In this document: positions 53,675 to 63,619 of the stretch, in pieces
Position numbering within the stretch: position 1 is the stretch's first letter
Layout: the number at the start of each line of letters is the position of its first letter
DNA from: Neptunomonas concharum
Lineage (GTDB): Bacteria; Pseudomonadota; Gammaproteobacteria; Pseudomonadales; Balneatricaceae
DNA: 64,000 nt
Direction: 5' to 3'
Assembly: GCF_008630635.1 (NCBI RefSeq)
Contig: NZ_CP043869.1
Span: 1,116,001 to 1,180,000 of the forward strand
The notes under the pieces: generated by a model
What the model saw: the letters and a program-made list of their open reading frames with translations, nothing else
Told to the model about the DNA's origin: nothing
Database searches by the model: none
Translations under genes and position numbers: made by a program

Positions 53675-55735
53675 TTAATTGTTCGCTGCGTTAAGTTGAC
53701 CGGTAAGCGCTACATAATCCAACAGCACCATACCGCTTTCATGCAGTATAGCTTCAGATTCTGGTGTTAATGGGCGGCCAGTGTGATCTTTATTTAAGTC
53801 TTCCAGTTCTGTTAGTGATGATACAGGCGCTAACCCTTTGGCTAATCTGCGTTTATTTTCCGCTTCGAGTTGCCATTTATCTGTTTGATCTCGCTTCTCT
53901 TGCAGTTTTTGGTAATTAAGTGGGATGCTCTCATCTTTTCGCATCTCAGCCAGTCGTGCAATTTGTTCCCGCATGTAATTAAAATCTGGCTGGTTTTCTA
54001 TTCTGGCCATATGGTTGCGCTCAAGCGTTTGCTTAATGGGTGACAAACTGCGGTAAACGCCGTGTCTAGCTTCTTGTACGGTATCCCAAGGTAAAGCCCT
54101 TTGAAGTGAGCTTTCACCTACTTCATCATTATCATATAGGCTGGGGAAGCTGATATCTGGAATGATGCCTTTGTTTTGTGTGCTTTCCCCTGAAATACGG
54201 TAAAACTTGGCATTAGTGAATTTTAGTTGACCGTGATTGAGGGGTAGCAGGGTTTGTACAGTGCCTTTGCCAAAAGTTTGGCTGCCCATAACAATCCCTC
54301 TTTGGTAGTCTTGGATCGCACCCGCAAATATTTCGGATGCGGAGGCGCTTAAGCGGTTTACCACCACGCCGAGCGGCCCATTGTAGGCGACTTTGGGGTT
54401 GAAATCCCCAAGAATATCAACACGTCCATTGGGGTCGCGGATCTGTACTGTAGGGCCGCGATCAATAAAGAGTCCGACAAGTTCATTCGCTTCTCTCAGT
54501 GAGCCGCCACCGTTGTTGCGCAGATCAATAATCAGGCCGTGAATGCCTTCCTGAGTGAGCTCAGTAACCAGTTTTTCAACATCTCGGGTGGTGCTTTTGT
54601 AGTTCTTGTCGCCCCGTTGTAAGGCAGAAAAGTCTATATAGAATGCTGGTATGTCAACCACGCCTATCTTATAAATTCTGTCATTATGAACGACGTCAAT
54701 AATTCTTTTCTGTGCGGCTTGTTCTTCAAGTTTGACAGTGTTCCGCTCAATAGGGACGATACGTCGAGCAGATTTATCGTCGCTGGGGATAATTTCCAAG
54801 CGCACTAAGGAACCTTTAGGGCCTCGTATTTTGTCCACGACATCATCGAGTCGCCATCCAACCACATCTTCTATATCACCCTCTTGACCTTGCCCGACAC
54901 CAACGATGACATCTGCGGCTTTCAACTGACCTGTTTTATCGGCAGGCCCAGCAGGCACTAAGCGAACAATCTTCGTGAATTCATTTTCACTTTGTAGCAC
55001 AGCACCGATGCCTTCTAGGGAAAGGCTCATGTTGATTTTGAAGTTTTCAGATGTTCGGGGGGAAAAGTAAGAAGTGTGTGGATCGAAATATTTTGTAAAG
55101 GTGTTAGCAAAGCGCTGGAACACATCTTCGCTTTTCGTTTGTGTAAGGCGTGCTAGCTGATTTTTGTAACGTTTAATCAAGGCTTCGCGTGCTTGTGCTT
55201 CAGTCTTATCAGCTAAGATAAGGTTTAGTAGGGCGCTTTTGACTCGTTTACGCCATAAGTCATTCATCTCTGCCTCAGTGGCAACCCATGGATCATCTTC
55301 TCGATTTGTATCCAGAAACTCATCTAGGGTGAGGTTAAAAGGTGTTGCATCTTCTAGGCGATTGATCGCATGGGTGAGCCGATCTTTGGTACGCACTTGC
55401 AGACGGTTGAAAATATGAAAAGGTATCTCCAAATCTCCGGACTTGATGGCATCGTCCAGTAACAGCCGATAAGCTTGGAACTCGTCAATATCAACCTGAT
55501 AAAACAGGCTTCGTGAGGGGTCCAGTTCATCTAAATATTTATCTAACAAGTTGGATGATAATGAGTCATCAATGGATACTTTATTGTAGTGGCTGCTGTT
55601 AAGAGATCTAACGATCTCTTTGATTGTGCTTTTGTGAGTATCATCAGGAAGTAGAGTTGTGAGGTCTGCTACTGCAAAAGAAACAGCCGGTGAAAGCAGG
55701 CACGCAGCCAGTGTAATCCGAAAACCTTTAAGCAT
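53675..55735 (-). CDS. prc: Tail-specific carboxy-terminal protease Prc
   Basis: Prc (Tsp) is a periplasmic Ser-Lys protease that degrades tagged proteins and trims FtsI and murein hydrolases. The 686-residue product has a signal peptide (about residues 1-23), an N-terminal helical domain, a PDZ domain (around INMSLSLEGIGAVLQSENE), the peptidase S41 domain with the catalytic Ser in SASASEIFAGAIQDY and Lys in SQTFGKGTVQTLLPL, and a C-terminal domain. Length matches E. coli Prc. Confidence 0.95.
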   Translation of the reverse strand: MLKGFRITLAACLLSPAVSFAVADLTTLLPDDTHKSTIKEIVRSLNSSHYNKVSIDDSLSSNLLDKYLDELDPSRSLFYQVDIDEFQAYRLLLDDAIKSGDLEIPFHIFNRLQVRTKDRLTHAINRLEDATPFNLTLDEFLDTNREDDPWVATEAEMNDLWRKRVKSALLNLILADKTEAQAREALIKRYKNQLARLTQTKSEDVFQRFANTFTKYFDPHTSYFSPRTSENFKINMSLSLEGIGAVLQSENEFTKIVRLVPAGPADKTGQLKAADVIVGVGQGQEGDIEDVVGWRLDDVVDKIRGPKGSLVRLEIIPSDDKSARRIVPIERNTVKLEEQAAQKRIIDVVHNDRIYKIGVVDIPAFYIDFSALQRGDKNYKSTTRDVEKLVTELTQEGIHGLIIDLRNNGGGSLREANELVGLFIDRGPTVQIRDPNGRVDILGDFNPKVAYNGPLGVVVNRLSASASEIFAGAIQDYQRGIVMGSQTFGKGTVQTLLPLNHGQLKFTNAKFYRISGESTQNKGIIPDISFPSLYDNDEVGESSLQRALPWDTVQEARHGVYRSLSPIKQTLERNHMARIENQPDFNYMREQIARLAEMRKDESIPLNYQKLQEKRDQTDKWQLEAENKRRLAKGLAPVSSLTELEDLNKDHTGRPLTPESEAILHESGMVLLDYVALTGQLNAANN

Positions 55736-55882
55736 AATCTCTCTTCTACGTCCAAATTCGATACAGTTATGACAGATTCTTAAATCTGTTGTTCCATAAA
55801 TAATATTATCTGAGTGTAGCTATCGGTCCGTCTAATGTAAAATCAATGCGTTAATCCACTTTATATGAAGAAGGCAGGGCAA

Positions 55883-56410
55883 ATGAAGGTGAGATCTCTT
55901 TGGTGTGTAGCGTTGGGCACCTTACTACTAATCGGGTGTGGTGAAGATCCTGAGAAAGCTGCTTTTCGCCAACAATTGATTGATAAAGCCCTTAATGATG
56001 AAACCCGCAAAGCAGGTGATGCTTATCTTACTGAGAACGCTACGCAAGAGGGTGTCATCACATTGCCGAGTGGTTTGCAATATAGAATCTTGGTAGAGGG
56101 TCAGGGTGAGCGCCCTACGATGAGAGACAGTGTTGAAGTTCACTATGAAGGAACGCGTGTGGATGGATATGTATTTGATAGCTCTTACCAGCGCAATAAA
56201 TCTTCTGTTTTTCCTCTCAAGAGTGTCATTAAAGGGTGGCAAGAAGCACTTATTAAAATGCCGGTAGGAAGTACGTGGATGTTGTATCTACCAGCTAAGT
56301 TAGCATATGGGGCGACCAGCCCATCAGTAGATATCCCCGCTAATTCAACTCTGATCTTTAAAGTTGAGTTACTTAATGTCATGAATGAAGGTGAAAAAAA
56401 TAATGGGTGA
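55883..56410 (+). CDS. FKBP-type peptidyl-prolyl isomerase lipoprotein
   Basis: This 175-residue protein has a lipoprotein signal (LIGC, lipid-bearing Cys19) followed by a short helical linker and an FKBP domain (about 70-170: [55 protein letters not shown]). It speeds proline isomerisation in periplasmic folding, like FkpA/Mip but shorter. ATG 55883 is chosen because AAGAAGG is eight bases upstream; another in-frame ATG at 55865 has none. It overlaps the M18 peptidase gene by eight bases. Confidence 0.87.
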   Translation: MKVRSLWCVALGTLLLIGCGEDPEKAAFRQQLIDKALNDETRKAGDAYLTENATQEGVITLPSGLQYRILVEGQGERPTMRDSVEVHYEGTRVDGYVFDSSYQRNKSSVFPLKSVIKGWQEALIKMPVGSTWMLYLPAKLAYGATSPSVDIPANSTLIFKVELLNVMNEGEKNNG

Positions 56411-57689
56411 GCAAGAGCAGTTAAATCGATTGGTGGCGTTTTTGCATAAGTCTCCAACGCCCTTTCATGCTGTCAGTAATATGAAGTCGCGGTTAGAAGA
56501 GGCGGGTTACCAGCAGTTATCGGAGAAGGCCTCTTGGCAATTACAACCCGGTGGTCAATATTTCATAATCCGAAATGATGCCTCTTTGGTTGCCTGGAAA
56601 ATGCCGAAAGCGAAAGACCTAATCACATCAGGGTTTCGAATGATTGGTGCCCATACCGACTCACCTTGCCTGAAAGTAAAACCTAATCCTGAGCTGCATA
56701 AGCATGGGTATTTTCAGTTGGGTGTAGAGGTTTATGGCGGGGTACTATTAGGTCCATGGTTTGATAGAGATCTGTCGCTGGCAGGGCGAGTCAGCTTTCA
56801 AGATGAAGAGGGACAATTAAGGCAAGCCCTCATTGACTTTGAAAAACCTATTGCCGTGATTCCTAGCCTGGCTATCCATTTAGACCGAGAGGCGAACAGT
56901 GGCCGTGCTATCAATGCGCAAACCTTTTTACCGCCAATACTTGGCCAGGCGGGTGAAAAGCCTGATTTTAGAGCGCTCTTAAAACAGCAAATAGAAAGAG
57001 AGGGGGCTCATGTCAGTCAAGTGCTGGATTACGAATTATCCTTCTATGATACCCAGCCGCCGGGTCTTGTGGGTTTAAATGATGAGTTTCTCACCTCAGC
57101 GCGCCTAGATAACTTACTTAGTTGTTTTATGGGCTTAGAAGCCTTACTCAGTAGTGATTTGGTCGAAGGACAACTGTTGATCTGCACGGATCATGAAGAG
57201 GTCGGCAGTATGAGTGCGTCAGGAGCGCAAGGGCCTCTACTGGATCACTTGATCGAGCGCTTGCTGCCCGATGCCGAAAACAGGGCGCGTGCCTTGGCGG
57301 CATCCATGATGATATCCGCTGATAACGCTCATGGTATACACCCCAACTTCTCGGACAAGCATGATGCCAATCATGGCCCCCTTATTAATCAGGGTCCTGT
57401 TATTAAGTTAAATGCAAACCAGCGATATGCAACAACGGATATTACAAGCTCAATGTTCCGGATCCTTGCTGAGCAGGAAAATGTCCCTGTTCAGGAGTTT
57501 GTTGTGAGGTCTGATATGGCTTGTGGTAGCACGATAGGCCCAATCACCTCGGCAGAAATTGGTGTGAAAACATTAGATATAGGTGTTCCCCAGTTTGCTA
57601 TGCATTCTATTCGGGAGATGGCCGGAAGTCAGGATGTGATTAACACGATTAAGGTGTTAAGCCGCTTTTATCGAGCTGAGCAGGTTTAG
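56403..57689 (+). CDS. apeB: M18 family aminopeptidase
   Basis: The 428-residue zinc metallopeptidase removes N-terminal residues, often Asp or Glu. Metal ligands and active-site motifs are visible: [44 protein letters not shown] and the C-terminal [15 protein letters not shown]. Length equals the usual M18 size. ATG 56403 has AAGGTG nine bases upstream; the frame extends to 56385. It is translationally coupled to the FKBP gene. Confidence 0.92.
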   Translation: MGEQEQLNRLVAFLHKSPTPFHAVSNMKSRLEEAGYQQLSEKASWQLQPGGQYFIIRNDASLVAWKMPKAKDLITSGFRMIGAHTDSPCLKVKPNPELHKHGYFQLGVEVYGGVLLGPWFDRDLSLAGRVSFQDEEGQLRQALIDFEKPIAVIPSLAIHLDREANSGRAINAQTFLPPILGQAGEKPDFRALLKQQIEREGAHVSQVLDYELSFYDTQPPGLVGLNDEFLTSARLDNLLSCFMGLEALLSSDLVEGQLLICTDHEEVGSMSASGAQGPLLDHLIERLLPDAENRARALAASMMISADNAHGIHPNFSDKHDANHGPLINQGPVIKLNANQRYATTDITSSMFRILAEQENVPVQEFVVRSDMACGSTIGPITSAEIGVKTLDIGVPQFAMHSIREMAGSQDVINTIKVLSRFYRAEQV

Positions 57690-57701
57690 AGCACTGACTA
57701 A

Positions 57702-57730
57702 AAGAAGGGGAGATATTAGCCCCCCTTCTT
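57702..57730. terminator. Probable bidirectional terminator
   Basis: AAGAAGGGG (57702-57710) pairs with CCCCTTCTT (57722-57730) around an 11-base loop between converging genes. The flanking T or A runs are short. Confidence 0.6.
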
Positions 57731-57737
57731 TATATCG

Positions 57738-57977
57738 TTACAGGTTTGCTACCTGATTATTAAACGCTACGGCATCTTTATTGTGAGTGTTGCCTTCGAT
57801 CAAAACTTCCCATGACATATCGAAGTGGTGCAGATAGGCATGGCACTCCGTGCATTTATACATTTGACTGTTTGGCAGTGAACTCAGAAGCTTCAAGGTA
57901 GAGTGTGGGCGAGCAGTATTTGAAGTTAACAGCTGTTGGCAGCTGCGACAGGTGTTATCCATAACATGAGATCCCAT
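57738..57977 (-). CDS. Small zinc-ribbon-like protein
   Basis: The 79-residue protein has two CxxC pairs, CRSC (10-13) and CTEC (42-45), followed by HAYLHHF; this resembles a four-Cys zinc ribbon, possibly with His. I do not recognise it. Two starts are possible, ATG 57977 and ATG 57962; neither has a strong Shine-Dalgarno sequence. Confidence 0.55.
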   Translation of the reverse strand: MGSHVMDNTCRSCQQLLTSNTARPHSTLKLLSSLPNSQMYKCTECHAYLHHFDMSWEVLIEGNTHNKDAVAFNNQVANL

Positions 57978-58217
57978 CAGTGATTATCAAATTTTAATGT
58001 TACTGTGTTTACGGATTTAGGTTAATAGGAAAAATTCCTAATTACTGAGTGTGCATTCTATTTTCAGCTGTGAAATTGGGTATCTCTGACTGGCAGTTTA
58101 TCGTTTGTCGCGTTAGGATGACGCATAATTCCTGTGGGGTGTTTCCGGCTTGTTAGCCATCTGGCGATTCCGTTCCTCTCAGTTATGCTTAAATTTAAAT
58201 CTTATTGGGAGTTTCGC

Positions 58218-58700
58218 ATGCAGATTGCTGAAAATTCAGTTGTTACTATTCACTACACATTAACTAATAGTGAAGGTGAGGTACTTGATTCATCACAGGG
58301 TCAAGAGCCATTAGCTTACTTAGCAGGCGCTAGTAATATCATTCCAGGATTGGAAAATGCACTAACAGGCAAGCAGGTAGGCGATAAACTGGATGTCACT
58401 GTCGAGCCGGAAGAAGCTTATGGCCCACTGCGTGAAGAGTTAGTCCAAAAAGTTGATCATGAAAACTTCCAAGGGATCGATGATATTCAGGTAGGTATGC
58501 AGTTTATGGCGCAGGCGCCTTGGGGCGAGCAGCCGGTTACAGTGATGGCTGTCGAGGAAGATGGAATAACGTTGGACGGCAATCACCCGTTAGCGGGTCA
58601 GACGCTCACATTTGCAGTTGAAGTGATGGCCGTTCGTTCAGCTACAGATGAAGAGCTTCAGCATGGTCATGCCCATGGTGAGGGTGGTCATCACCACTAA
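58218..58700 (+). CDS. slyD: SlyD-type FKBP peptidyl-prolyl isomerase
   Basis: The 160-residue protein has an FKBP domain with an inserted IF chaperone flap (VVTIHYTLTNSEGEVLDSS, AYLAGASNIIPGLENALTGK, VGMQFMAQAPWGEQPVTV) and a C-terminal His-rich tail, HGHAHGEGGHHH, that binds nickel or other metals. SlyD supplies nickel to hydrogenase and helps folding. ATG 58218 has GGGAG six bases upstream; the frame extends upstream to 58134 with no such signal. A strong terminator follows. Confidence 0.94.
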   Translation: MQIAENSVVTIHYTLTNSEGEVLDSSQGQEPLAYLAGASNIIPGLENALTGKQVGDKLDVTVEPEEAYGPLREELVQKVDHENFQGIDDIQVGMQFMAQAPWGEQPVTVMAVEEDGITLDGNHPLAGQTLTFAVEVMAVRSATDEELQHGHAHGEGGHHH

Positions 58701-58718
58701 TTGTTCAAACTTCTCATG

Positions 58719-58745
58719 ACGCAGCTTTTAGGCTGCGTTTTTTTT
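58719..58745 (+). terminator. Rho-independent terminator after slyD
   Basis: ACGCAGC (58719-58725) and GCTGCGT (58732-58738) form a stem with a six-base loop followed by eight T. Confidence 0.92.
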
Positions 58746-58838
58746 GCCTGAAATTTGGTTTTGTAGGCTATGCTGAACAAAGCTATGCTGGTGTGGTCTA
58801 GAATAAACCATAGTAATTGATTGAATTTAGAGGGATAT

Positions 58839-59759
58839 ATGAGAGACAAGGTAGAACAGGCAATTGCCTCAATGTCATCAGTTGTTATGGGGAAGGAGTC
58901 ATCTGTTAAGCTTGCCGTTGCTTGTTTGTTGGCACGGGGGCATCTATTAATAGAAGACTTACCTGGGATGGGGAAAACCACGCTGGCTCATACCTTGGCT
59001 CATGTGTTTGATTTAGACTATCGACGAGTGCAGTTTACTAGCGACATGTTGCCAGCAGATATCTTGGGGGGGGCGATTTTCGACCAAAAAGAGGGGTTAT
59101 TCCAATTTCACCCAGGCCCTGTCTTTACCCAGTTGCTACTCGCAGATGAAATCAATCGCTCCACGCCTAAAACTCAAAGTGCTTTGTTAGAAGCGATGGA
59201 AGAACGTCAGGTTTCCAGTGAAGGTGTAACAAGAAAATTACCTGAACCCTTCTTTGTAATAGCCACGCAAAATCCTATTAGTCAATATGGCACTTTCCCG
59301 TTGCCAGAGTCGCAGCTGGATCGTTTTTTGATGCGGATATCAATTGGATATCCTGATCAGGAAACAGAACGAGCATTGCTCAAACATGGTGATACGCGCC
59401 ATGATATTGCTAATCTCACCGTCTGTATGAATAGTCAGGAGTTGTTGTCGGTACAAGCGGTGTGCGATGAAATTTTGGTTTCTGATGCGGTGATTGACTA
59501 TGTACAACGGCTAAGCCAGGCAAGCCGCGATGCTGATGAGATTGAGCTGGGCTTATCCCCCCGAGGTGCTTTGGCTTTGTTGCAAGCGGCAAAAGCATGG
59601 GCATATCTTGAGAATAGAGACTACGTAGTGCCTGATGATATTCAGCACGTATTCCCCCAAGTAGTTAAACACCGTCTGCTACTTAAAACCGAAAGAGACC
59701 GAAGTGTAGATCCCATAACGATGTTGCTTCAGCGTGTGGATATGTTGAGTGTGTTATGA
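58839..59759 (+). CDS. MoxR family AAA+ ATPase
   Basis: This 306-residue AAA+ chaperone has Walker A EDLPGMGKTTLA, Walker B LLADEINR and the family segment ATQNPISQYGTFPLPESQLDRFLMR. MoxR proteins assist assembly of metal- or VWA-containing complexes. ATG 58839 has AGAGGG just upstream; the frame extends to 58821 by TTG. It overlaps the DUF58 gene by four bases and heads the widely found moxR-DUF58-tgpA operon. Confidence 0.92.
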   Translation: MRDKVEQAIASMSSVVMGKESSVKLAVACLLARGHLLIEDLPGMGKTTLAHTLAHVFDLDYRRVQFTSDMLPADILGGAIFDQKEGLFQFHPGPVFTQLLLADEINRSTPKTQSALLEAMEERQVSSEGVTRKLPEPFFVIATQNPISQYGTFPLPESQLDRFLMRISIGYPDQETERALLKHGDTRHDIANLTVCMNSQELLSVQAVCDEILVSDAVIDYVQRLSQASRDADEIELGLSPRGALALLQAAKAWAYLENRDYVVPDDIQHVFPQVVKHRLLLKTERDRSVDPITMLLQRVDMLSVL

Positions 59760-60724
59760 AGCTCTGGTCAAGATTAAATGCCCGGTTCAGGCAATGGGTT
59801 TTAGCGCGACATCCGCGTGAAAAAGAGACGATATTAACCCAAAAACGTATTTATATACTTCCGACAGGGGCAGGAGTCGCCTTTTTAGTGGTCTCTCTGC
59901 TGGTTCTGTTACTAGCCATAAATTATGAGAATAACTTAGCCTACGCTGTATGCTTTACGATGCTGTCCCTGTTTATGACGGCCATTGTGCATACATATGC
60001 TAACTTGTCTGGGCTACAGGTCGAAGTGCTTTCCGTCTCACCGGTGTTTAAGGGGGATCAAGCCTTATTTCGCTTTCGTTTATATTCCCCTCGCGTATTG
60101 ACCCAAGTCTCTTTTGGGTTTGATCAGCAAAAAGCGCAAGCATGGGATATACCCGCTGGTTCAAACCTAGTCATTGAGGTGCCGCTTCTGGCCGAGCATA
60201 GAGGCTGGCAAGAGATTGCTTTGCTACGGGTTAGCAGTCTTTACCCTTTAGGCTTTTTTAAAACATGGAGTTGGTTGGCTTTTGATCAGAGTGTGCTGGT
60301 GTACCCTTCGCCTGTAAAAGAGGATGGTGAACTGCAAGCTGCTGGAGGCTCCGTAATGGAGCCGCAAGCTTTGTCAAAAGGACAAGAGGATTTCCAAGAG
60401 TTGAAAGCTTATGGGTTTGGGATGCCTATCAATCGTATAGCCTGGAAGGTCTTTGCCAAAGGGCAGGGCTTACACGTTAAGTCTTACACTGGCGAAACGG
60501 GAGAGGATGTTTGGTTGAGCCTCAATATTTGGCCGAATCTCGGCTTGGAAGCGCGCTTGTCACGCTTAAGCTATTGGGTCTTGGAGCTGAGCCGAAAGGG
60601 TATCCCTTTTGGTTTAAACTTAAATGACGAGATATTGATGGGGCCTGACATCGGTGAGAATCACAAATTAGATGTCTTAAAAGCGCTTGCCTTGTACCGA
60701 TCGGAGCCTCAAACCCATGACTAG
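59756..60724 (+). CDS. DUF58 domain membrane protein
   Basis: The 322-residue protein has two adjacent N-terminal helices (about residues 35-80) and a cytoplasmic VWA-like DUF58 domain, with EDFQELKAYGFGMPINRIAWKVFAKGQGLHVKSYTGE as the signature region. It probably works with the MoxR ATPase before it. ATGA overlap links it to moxR, and its last codons overlap tgpA. Confidence 0.9.
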   Translation: MKLWSRLNARFRQWVLARHPREKETILTQKRIYILPTGAGVAFLVVSLLVLLLAINYENNLAYAVCFTMLSLFMTAIVHTYANLSGLQVEVLSVSPVFKGDQALFRFRLYSPRVLTQVSFGFDQQKAQAWDIPAGSNLVIEVPLLAEHRGWQEIALLRVSSLYPLGFFKTWSWLAFDQSVLVYPSPVKEDGELQAAGGSVMEPQALSKGQEDFQELKAYGFGMPINRIAWKVFAKGQGLHVKSYTGETGEDVWLSLNIWPNLGLEARLSRLSYWVLELSRKGIPFGLNLNDEILMGPDIGENHKLDVLKALALYRSEPQTHD

Positions 60725-62711
60725 CTCTGTTGCTTTACCCCCCGCTTCGCGCTTGTGGTTGCTGATGATGTTGCTGGGTGTCTGTGCGCCTCATTTCTCC
60801 GTGATACCCACTTGGTTGATGTTACTGACTGCGGGTGTACTCGTATGGAGTACGGCTACCGTACTTGGAAAAGTAACAGGTATTCCTAGGTGGTTGAAAT
60901 GGGGGCTAGTTGTCGGGGTTATTATTGGTGTTTTTTTATCAGCCACCCGTGCAAAAGGATTAGAGGGGTTATCGACGTTATTAGTTGCAGGTGCCGTACT
61001 GAAGCTGTTAGAACTCAACACCCGTCGAGATGGCTGGGTATTGGTGTTAGTCGCCTGTTTTATCGCGGCGGTAGGTTTCCTTTTTAATCAATCCTTATTG
61101 GCTGCTATCTATGGCATATTGTCGTTATGGGTGATTTTTGCTGCCCTGATCTCTATGCACCAGACGGATAAGCTGGGAAATGATCTTAAACCACTTCAAA
61201 AAAGTGGTGTTATGTTACTTCAGTCCACACCATTTATGCTGGTTCTGTTTTTTCTCTTTCCACGTTTAGGGCCGCTGTGGAATGTGCAATATAAAAATAA
61301 TGTTGCACAAACCGGCCTCTCGGAAATGATGGAGCCGGGAAGAGTAAGTGAGTTGGCGCGCTCAGAAAAAATAGCATTCAGGGCCAGTTTTGAGGGTAAC
61401 AAGCCGCCAGCACTGGAGGAGAGGTACTGGAGGGTGATGACCTACAGTGACTTTGATGGCAGTCGCTGGTTGGTTGATGAAGAGCCAGCATCCAACGATA
61501 CAATGCCGGTTATTAAACCATCTACACAGATCAACTATCAGGTTATCGCAGAAGCCTCCGCTCGGGAGTGGCTATTTACCTTGGATTATCCGCAGAGCAT
61601 CAAGATCAGTGCGGTCAAGCAAGCCGATGGTACCTTTCGTGCGTTATCGCCCTTAATGGAAAGAGTGAGCTACTCAGCCACCTCAGTTATACAAAGAGCA
61701 CCCGAAGCACTCACAGCTTTCCAGCGAAATAAATATTTGGCACTACCCTCACGGGGTAATCCAAGAACGCGGGCGCTGGTATCCTCGTGGTTACAGCAAG
61801 GGGTGACGCAAGCTGCTATCGTTGATACGCTTTTTAATCTATATCGCCAAAAGTTTTCCTATACCTTGTCCCCCGGAACGTTAGCCGGCGAGCGTATAGA
61901 TCAGTTCCTGTTTGACTCGCAACAAGGGTTCTGTGAGCACTTTGCGGAGTCGAGTGTTTATATTCTCAGGCTTGCCGGTGTGCCCGCCCGTTTAGTAGGG
62001 GGGTATCTCGGTGGAGAGTGGAACCCTTTCGAAAACTACCTTCAAGTGCGACAGTATGAAGCCCACGCCTGGGCTGAAGCCTGGTTCCCTGATCAGGGCT
62101 GGGTAAGGTTAGACCCAACTGCAGCTGTTGCGCCTGAGCGTATTCTTCAGCCGTTTGATGAACTGTTTGGTGATGCCCCCGAGTTTGCTACCGAAACAGC
62201 CTTCTCGCTAATTAACCTAGAGAGTAATGTACAATGGATAGGGCAGCTACGGTTGCGCTATGAAGCACTTAACTACCAGTGGCATCGTTGGGTACTCGGT
62301 TATCATCATCAGCAAAATAACCTGATACAGGATTGGCTGGGTGGTATCAGCGTGCTCAAGATGCTGATGGTGTTAGGTTCGATTGCTCTTGTGTTAGGTG
62401 CTGTTATCTGGTGGTTATTGCGCACGCCCCGCGTAGCTCTACACGTCTTGGATGAAGATATTGAGGTCCTCAGTCGTCGCCTAGGACGTTTCAATAAATC
62501 TTTGGAAAGACAAACGGGAGAGACGGTGATGCACTATGCACAAAGGCTCAGTGAGTCTTTTCCTGAGACACAATCGCTGTTTCTACGTTGGGCAAAAGCT
62601 TTTCAGGCGCAACGTTATGCGCCAGGAAGGTATCCGGCTTCAGAGTATCGACTTATCTACAACCAGCTGGCTCGTGAAATAAAACACAAAAAATATCGAG
62701 CTAAACCGTAA
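60717..62711 (+). CDS. tgpA: Transglutaminase-like membrane protein TgpA
   Basis: The 664-residue protein has about six N-terminal helices (residues 1-190), a periplasmic transglutaminase-like domain with the Cys-His-Asp triad in QGFCEHFAESSV, YEAHAWAEAWFP and WVRLDPTAAV, another helix (about 543-565), and a cytoplasmic C-terminus. The Pseudomonas homologue is essential and periplasm-facing. ATG 60717 has GGAG ten bases upstream and overlaps the DUF58 gene. It is coupled to the YgjP gene downstream by TAATG. Confidence 0.91.
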   Translation: MTSSVALPPASRLWLLMMLLGVCAPHFSVIPTWLMLLTAGVLVWSTATVLGKVTGIPRWLKWGLVVGVIIGVFLSATRAKGLEGLSTLLVAGAVLKLLELNTRRDGWVLVLVACFIAAVGFLFNQSLLAAIYGILSLWVIFAALISMHQTDKLGNDLKPLQKSGVMLLQSTPFMLVLFFLFPRLGPLWNVQYKNNVAQTGLSEMMEPGRVSELARSEKIAFRASFEGNKPPALEERYWRVMTYSDFDGSRWLVDEEPASNDTMPVIKPSTQINYQVIAEASAREWLFTLDYPQSIKISAVKQADGTFRALSPLMERVSYSATSVIQRAPEALTAFQRNKYLALPSRGNPRTRALVSSWLQQGVTQAAIVDTLFNLYRQKFSYTLSPGTLAGERIDQFLFDSQQGFCEHFAESSVYILRLAGVPARLVGGYLGGEWNPFENYLQVRQYEAHAWAEAWFPDQGWVRLDPTAAVAPERILQPFDELFGDAPEFATETAFSLINLESNVQWIGQLRLRYEALNYQWHRWVLGYHHQQNNLIQDWLGGISVLKMLMVLGSIALVLGAVIWWLLRTPRVALHVLDEDIEVLSRRLGRFNKSLERQTGETVMHYAQRLSESFPETQSLFLRWAKAFQAQRYAPGRYPASEYRLIYNQLAREIKHKKYRAKP

Positions 62712-63427
62712 TGCGTCGCCACTATACAATTGACTCTGAAGTGGTGGATGTAGAAGTCATTTTAAGCAAGCGGAAAACGGCAGCTATTGAGGTACGCCAG
62801 AACAAGGTCAGACTGAAAGCCCCCTTGCGTACGCCTTTAGCTTGGATTGATGAATTTATCTGTTCTAAAGCTCACTGGATAGCGCGTCAATTACGTGAGC
62901 AGCGTACCCGTTATGAAAGCCATGCCATAGCGCTTGCTGAAAAACCTGAGGTTTTCTATTTAGGGCAGAGAGTGCCCGTTGTGATTACCGCAGGTGCTTC
63001 CAATACTACATCCCGCCTATCTGAAAAGGGCTTTTTAATTGATATCAGCCGACGGACTCGTCGTGACCAAACGCTGGTTGCTGATGAGTTGCTTCGAAGC
63101 TGGTTTGCGGATCAAGCGAGAATCGACTTAACGCGCCGGTTAGGTTATTTAGCTGAAACCACAGGGATGAAGCCCAAGGGTATGGTTATCGGAAACTATA
63201 AATCCTTATGGGGGCGATGTTCTGCAAAAGGTGAGATCGCACTGAATTGGCGTTTGTTATTAGCGCATCCTGAAGCAATTGATTACGTCATCATCCATGA
63301 ATTGTGTCATTTACGAGAGTTTAATCACTCAGCGCGGTTTTGGAAGTTAGTGGCTGCGCATTGCCCAGACATGGAGATGTACCGGGATTACTTTAGGGAG
63401 CGGAGTGTTTGGTTAAACTGGCGATAG
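62711..63427 (+). CDS. ygjP: YgjP/DUF45-type metal-dependent hydrolase
   Basis: This 238-residue protein has the zinc protease-like motif HELCH (IIHELCHLREFNHSARFW) with a downstream acidic residue, as in YgjP/DUF45 and SprT-like proteins. Upstream is SLWGRCSAKGEIALNWRLLLA, the family's conserved stretch. It may act as a metallopeptidase or nuclease-like enzyme; in bacteria its role is unclear. TAATG links it to tgpA. Confidence 0.9.
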   Translation: MRRHYTIDSEVVDVEVILSKRKTAAIEVRQNKVRLKAPLRTPLAWIDEFICSKAHWIARQLREQRTRYESHAIALAEKPEVFYLGQRVPVVITAGASNTTSRLSEKGFLIDISRRTRRDQTLVADELLRSWFADQARIDLTRRLGYLAETTGMKPKGMVIGNYKSLWGRCSAKGEIALNWRLLLAHPEAIDYVIIHELCHLREFNHSARFWKLVAAHCPDMEMYRDYFRERSVWLNWR

Positions 63428-63500
63428 CGCCTTAGGCTGCAAAGGTGTTACTGGAGTTGTACTAAATGATGAGATGAATTTTGCTATTTTTGTATCAAAA

Positions 63501-63529
63501 TTGACACAATTTAGAGTGATTTCTATAGG
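63501..63529 (+). promoter_or_regulatory. Probable promoter of the chemotaxis receptor gene
   Basis: A perfect -35 TTGACA (63501-63506), a 17-base spacer and TATAGG (63524-63529) face the partial gene that starts at 63620. The leader of about 85 bases holds a short ATGATT/AATCAT hairpin. Confidence 0.5.
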
Positions 63530-63619
63530 TTATGCTACATTTTAATGATTAAAAATCATGATAGATTGGTTAAGTAATCAGTGAGCCACAGCTAATAAAA
63601 ATAATGCTAAGGAAAGACT

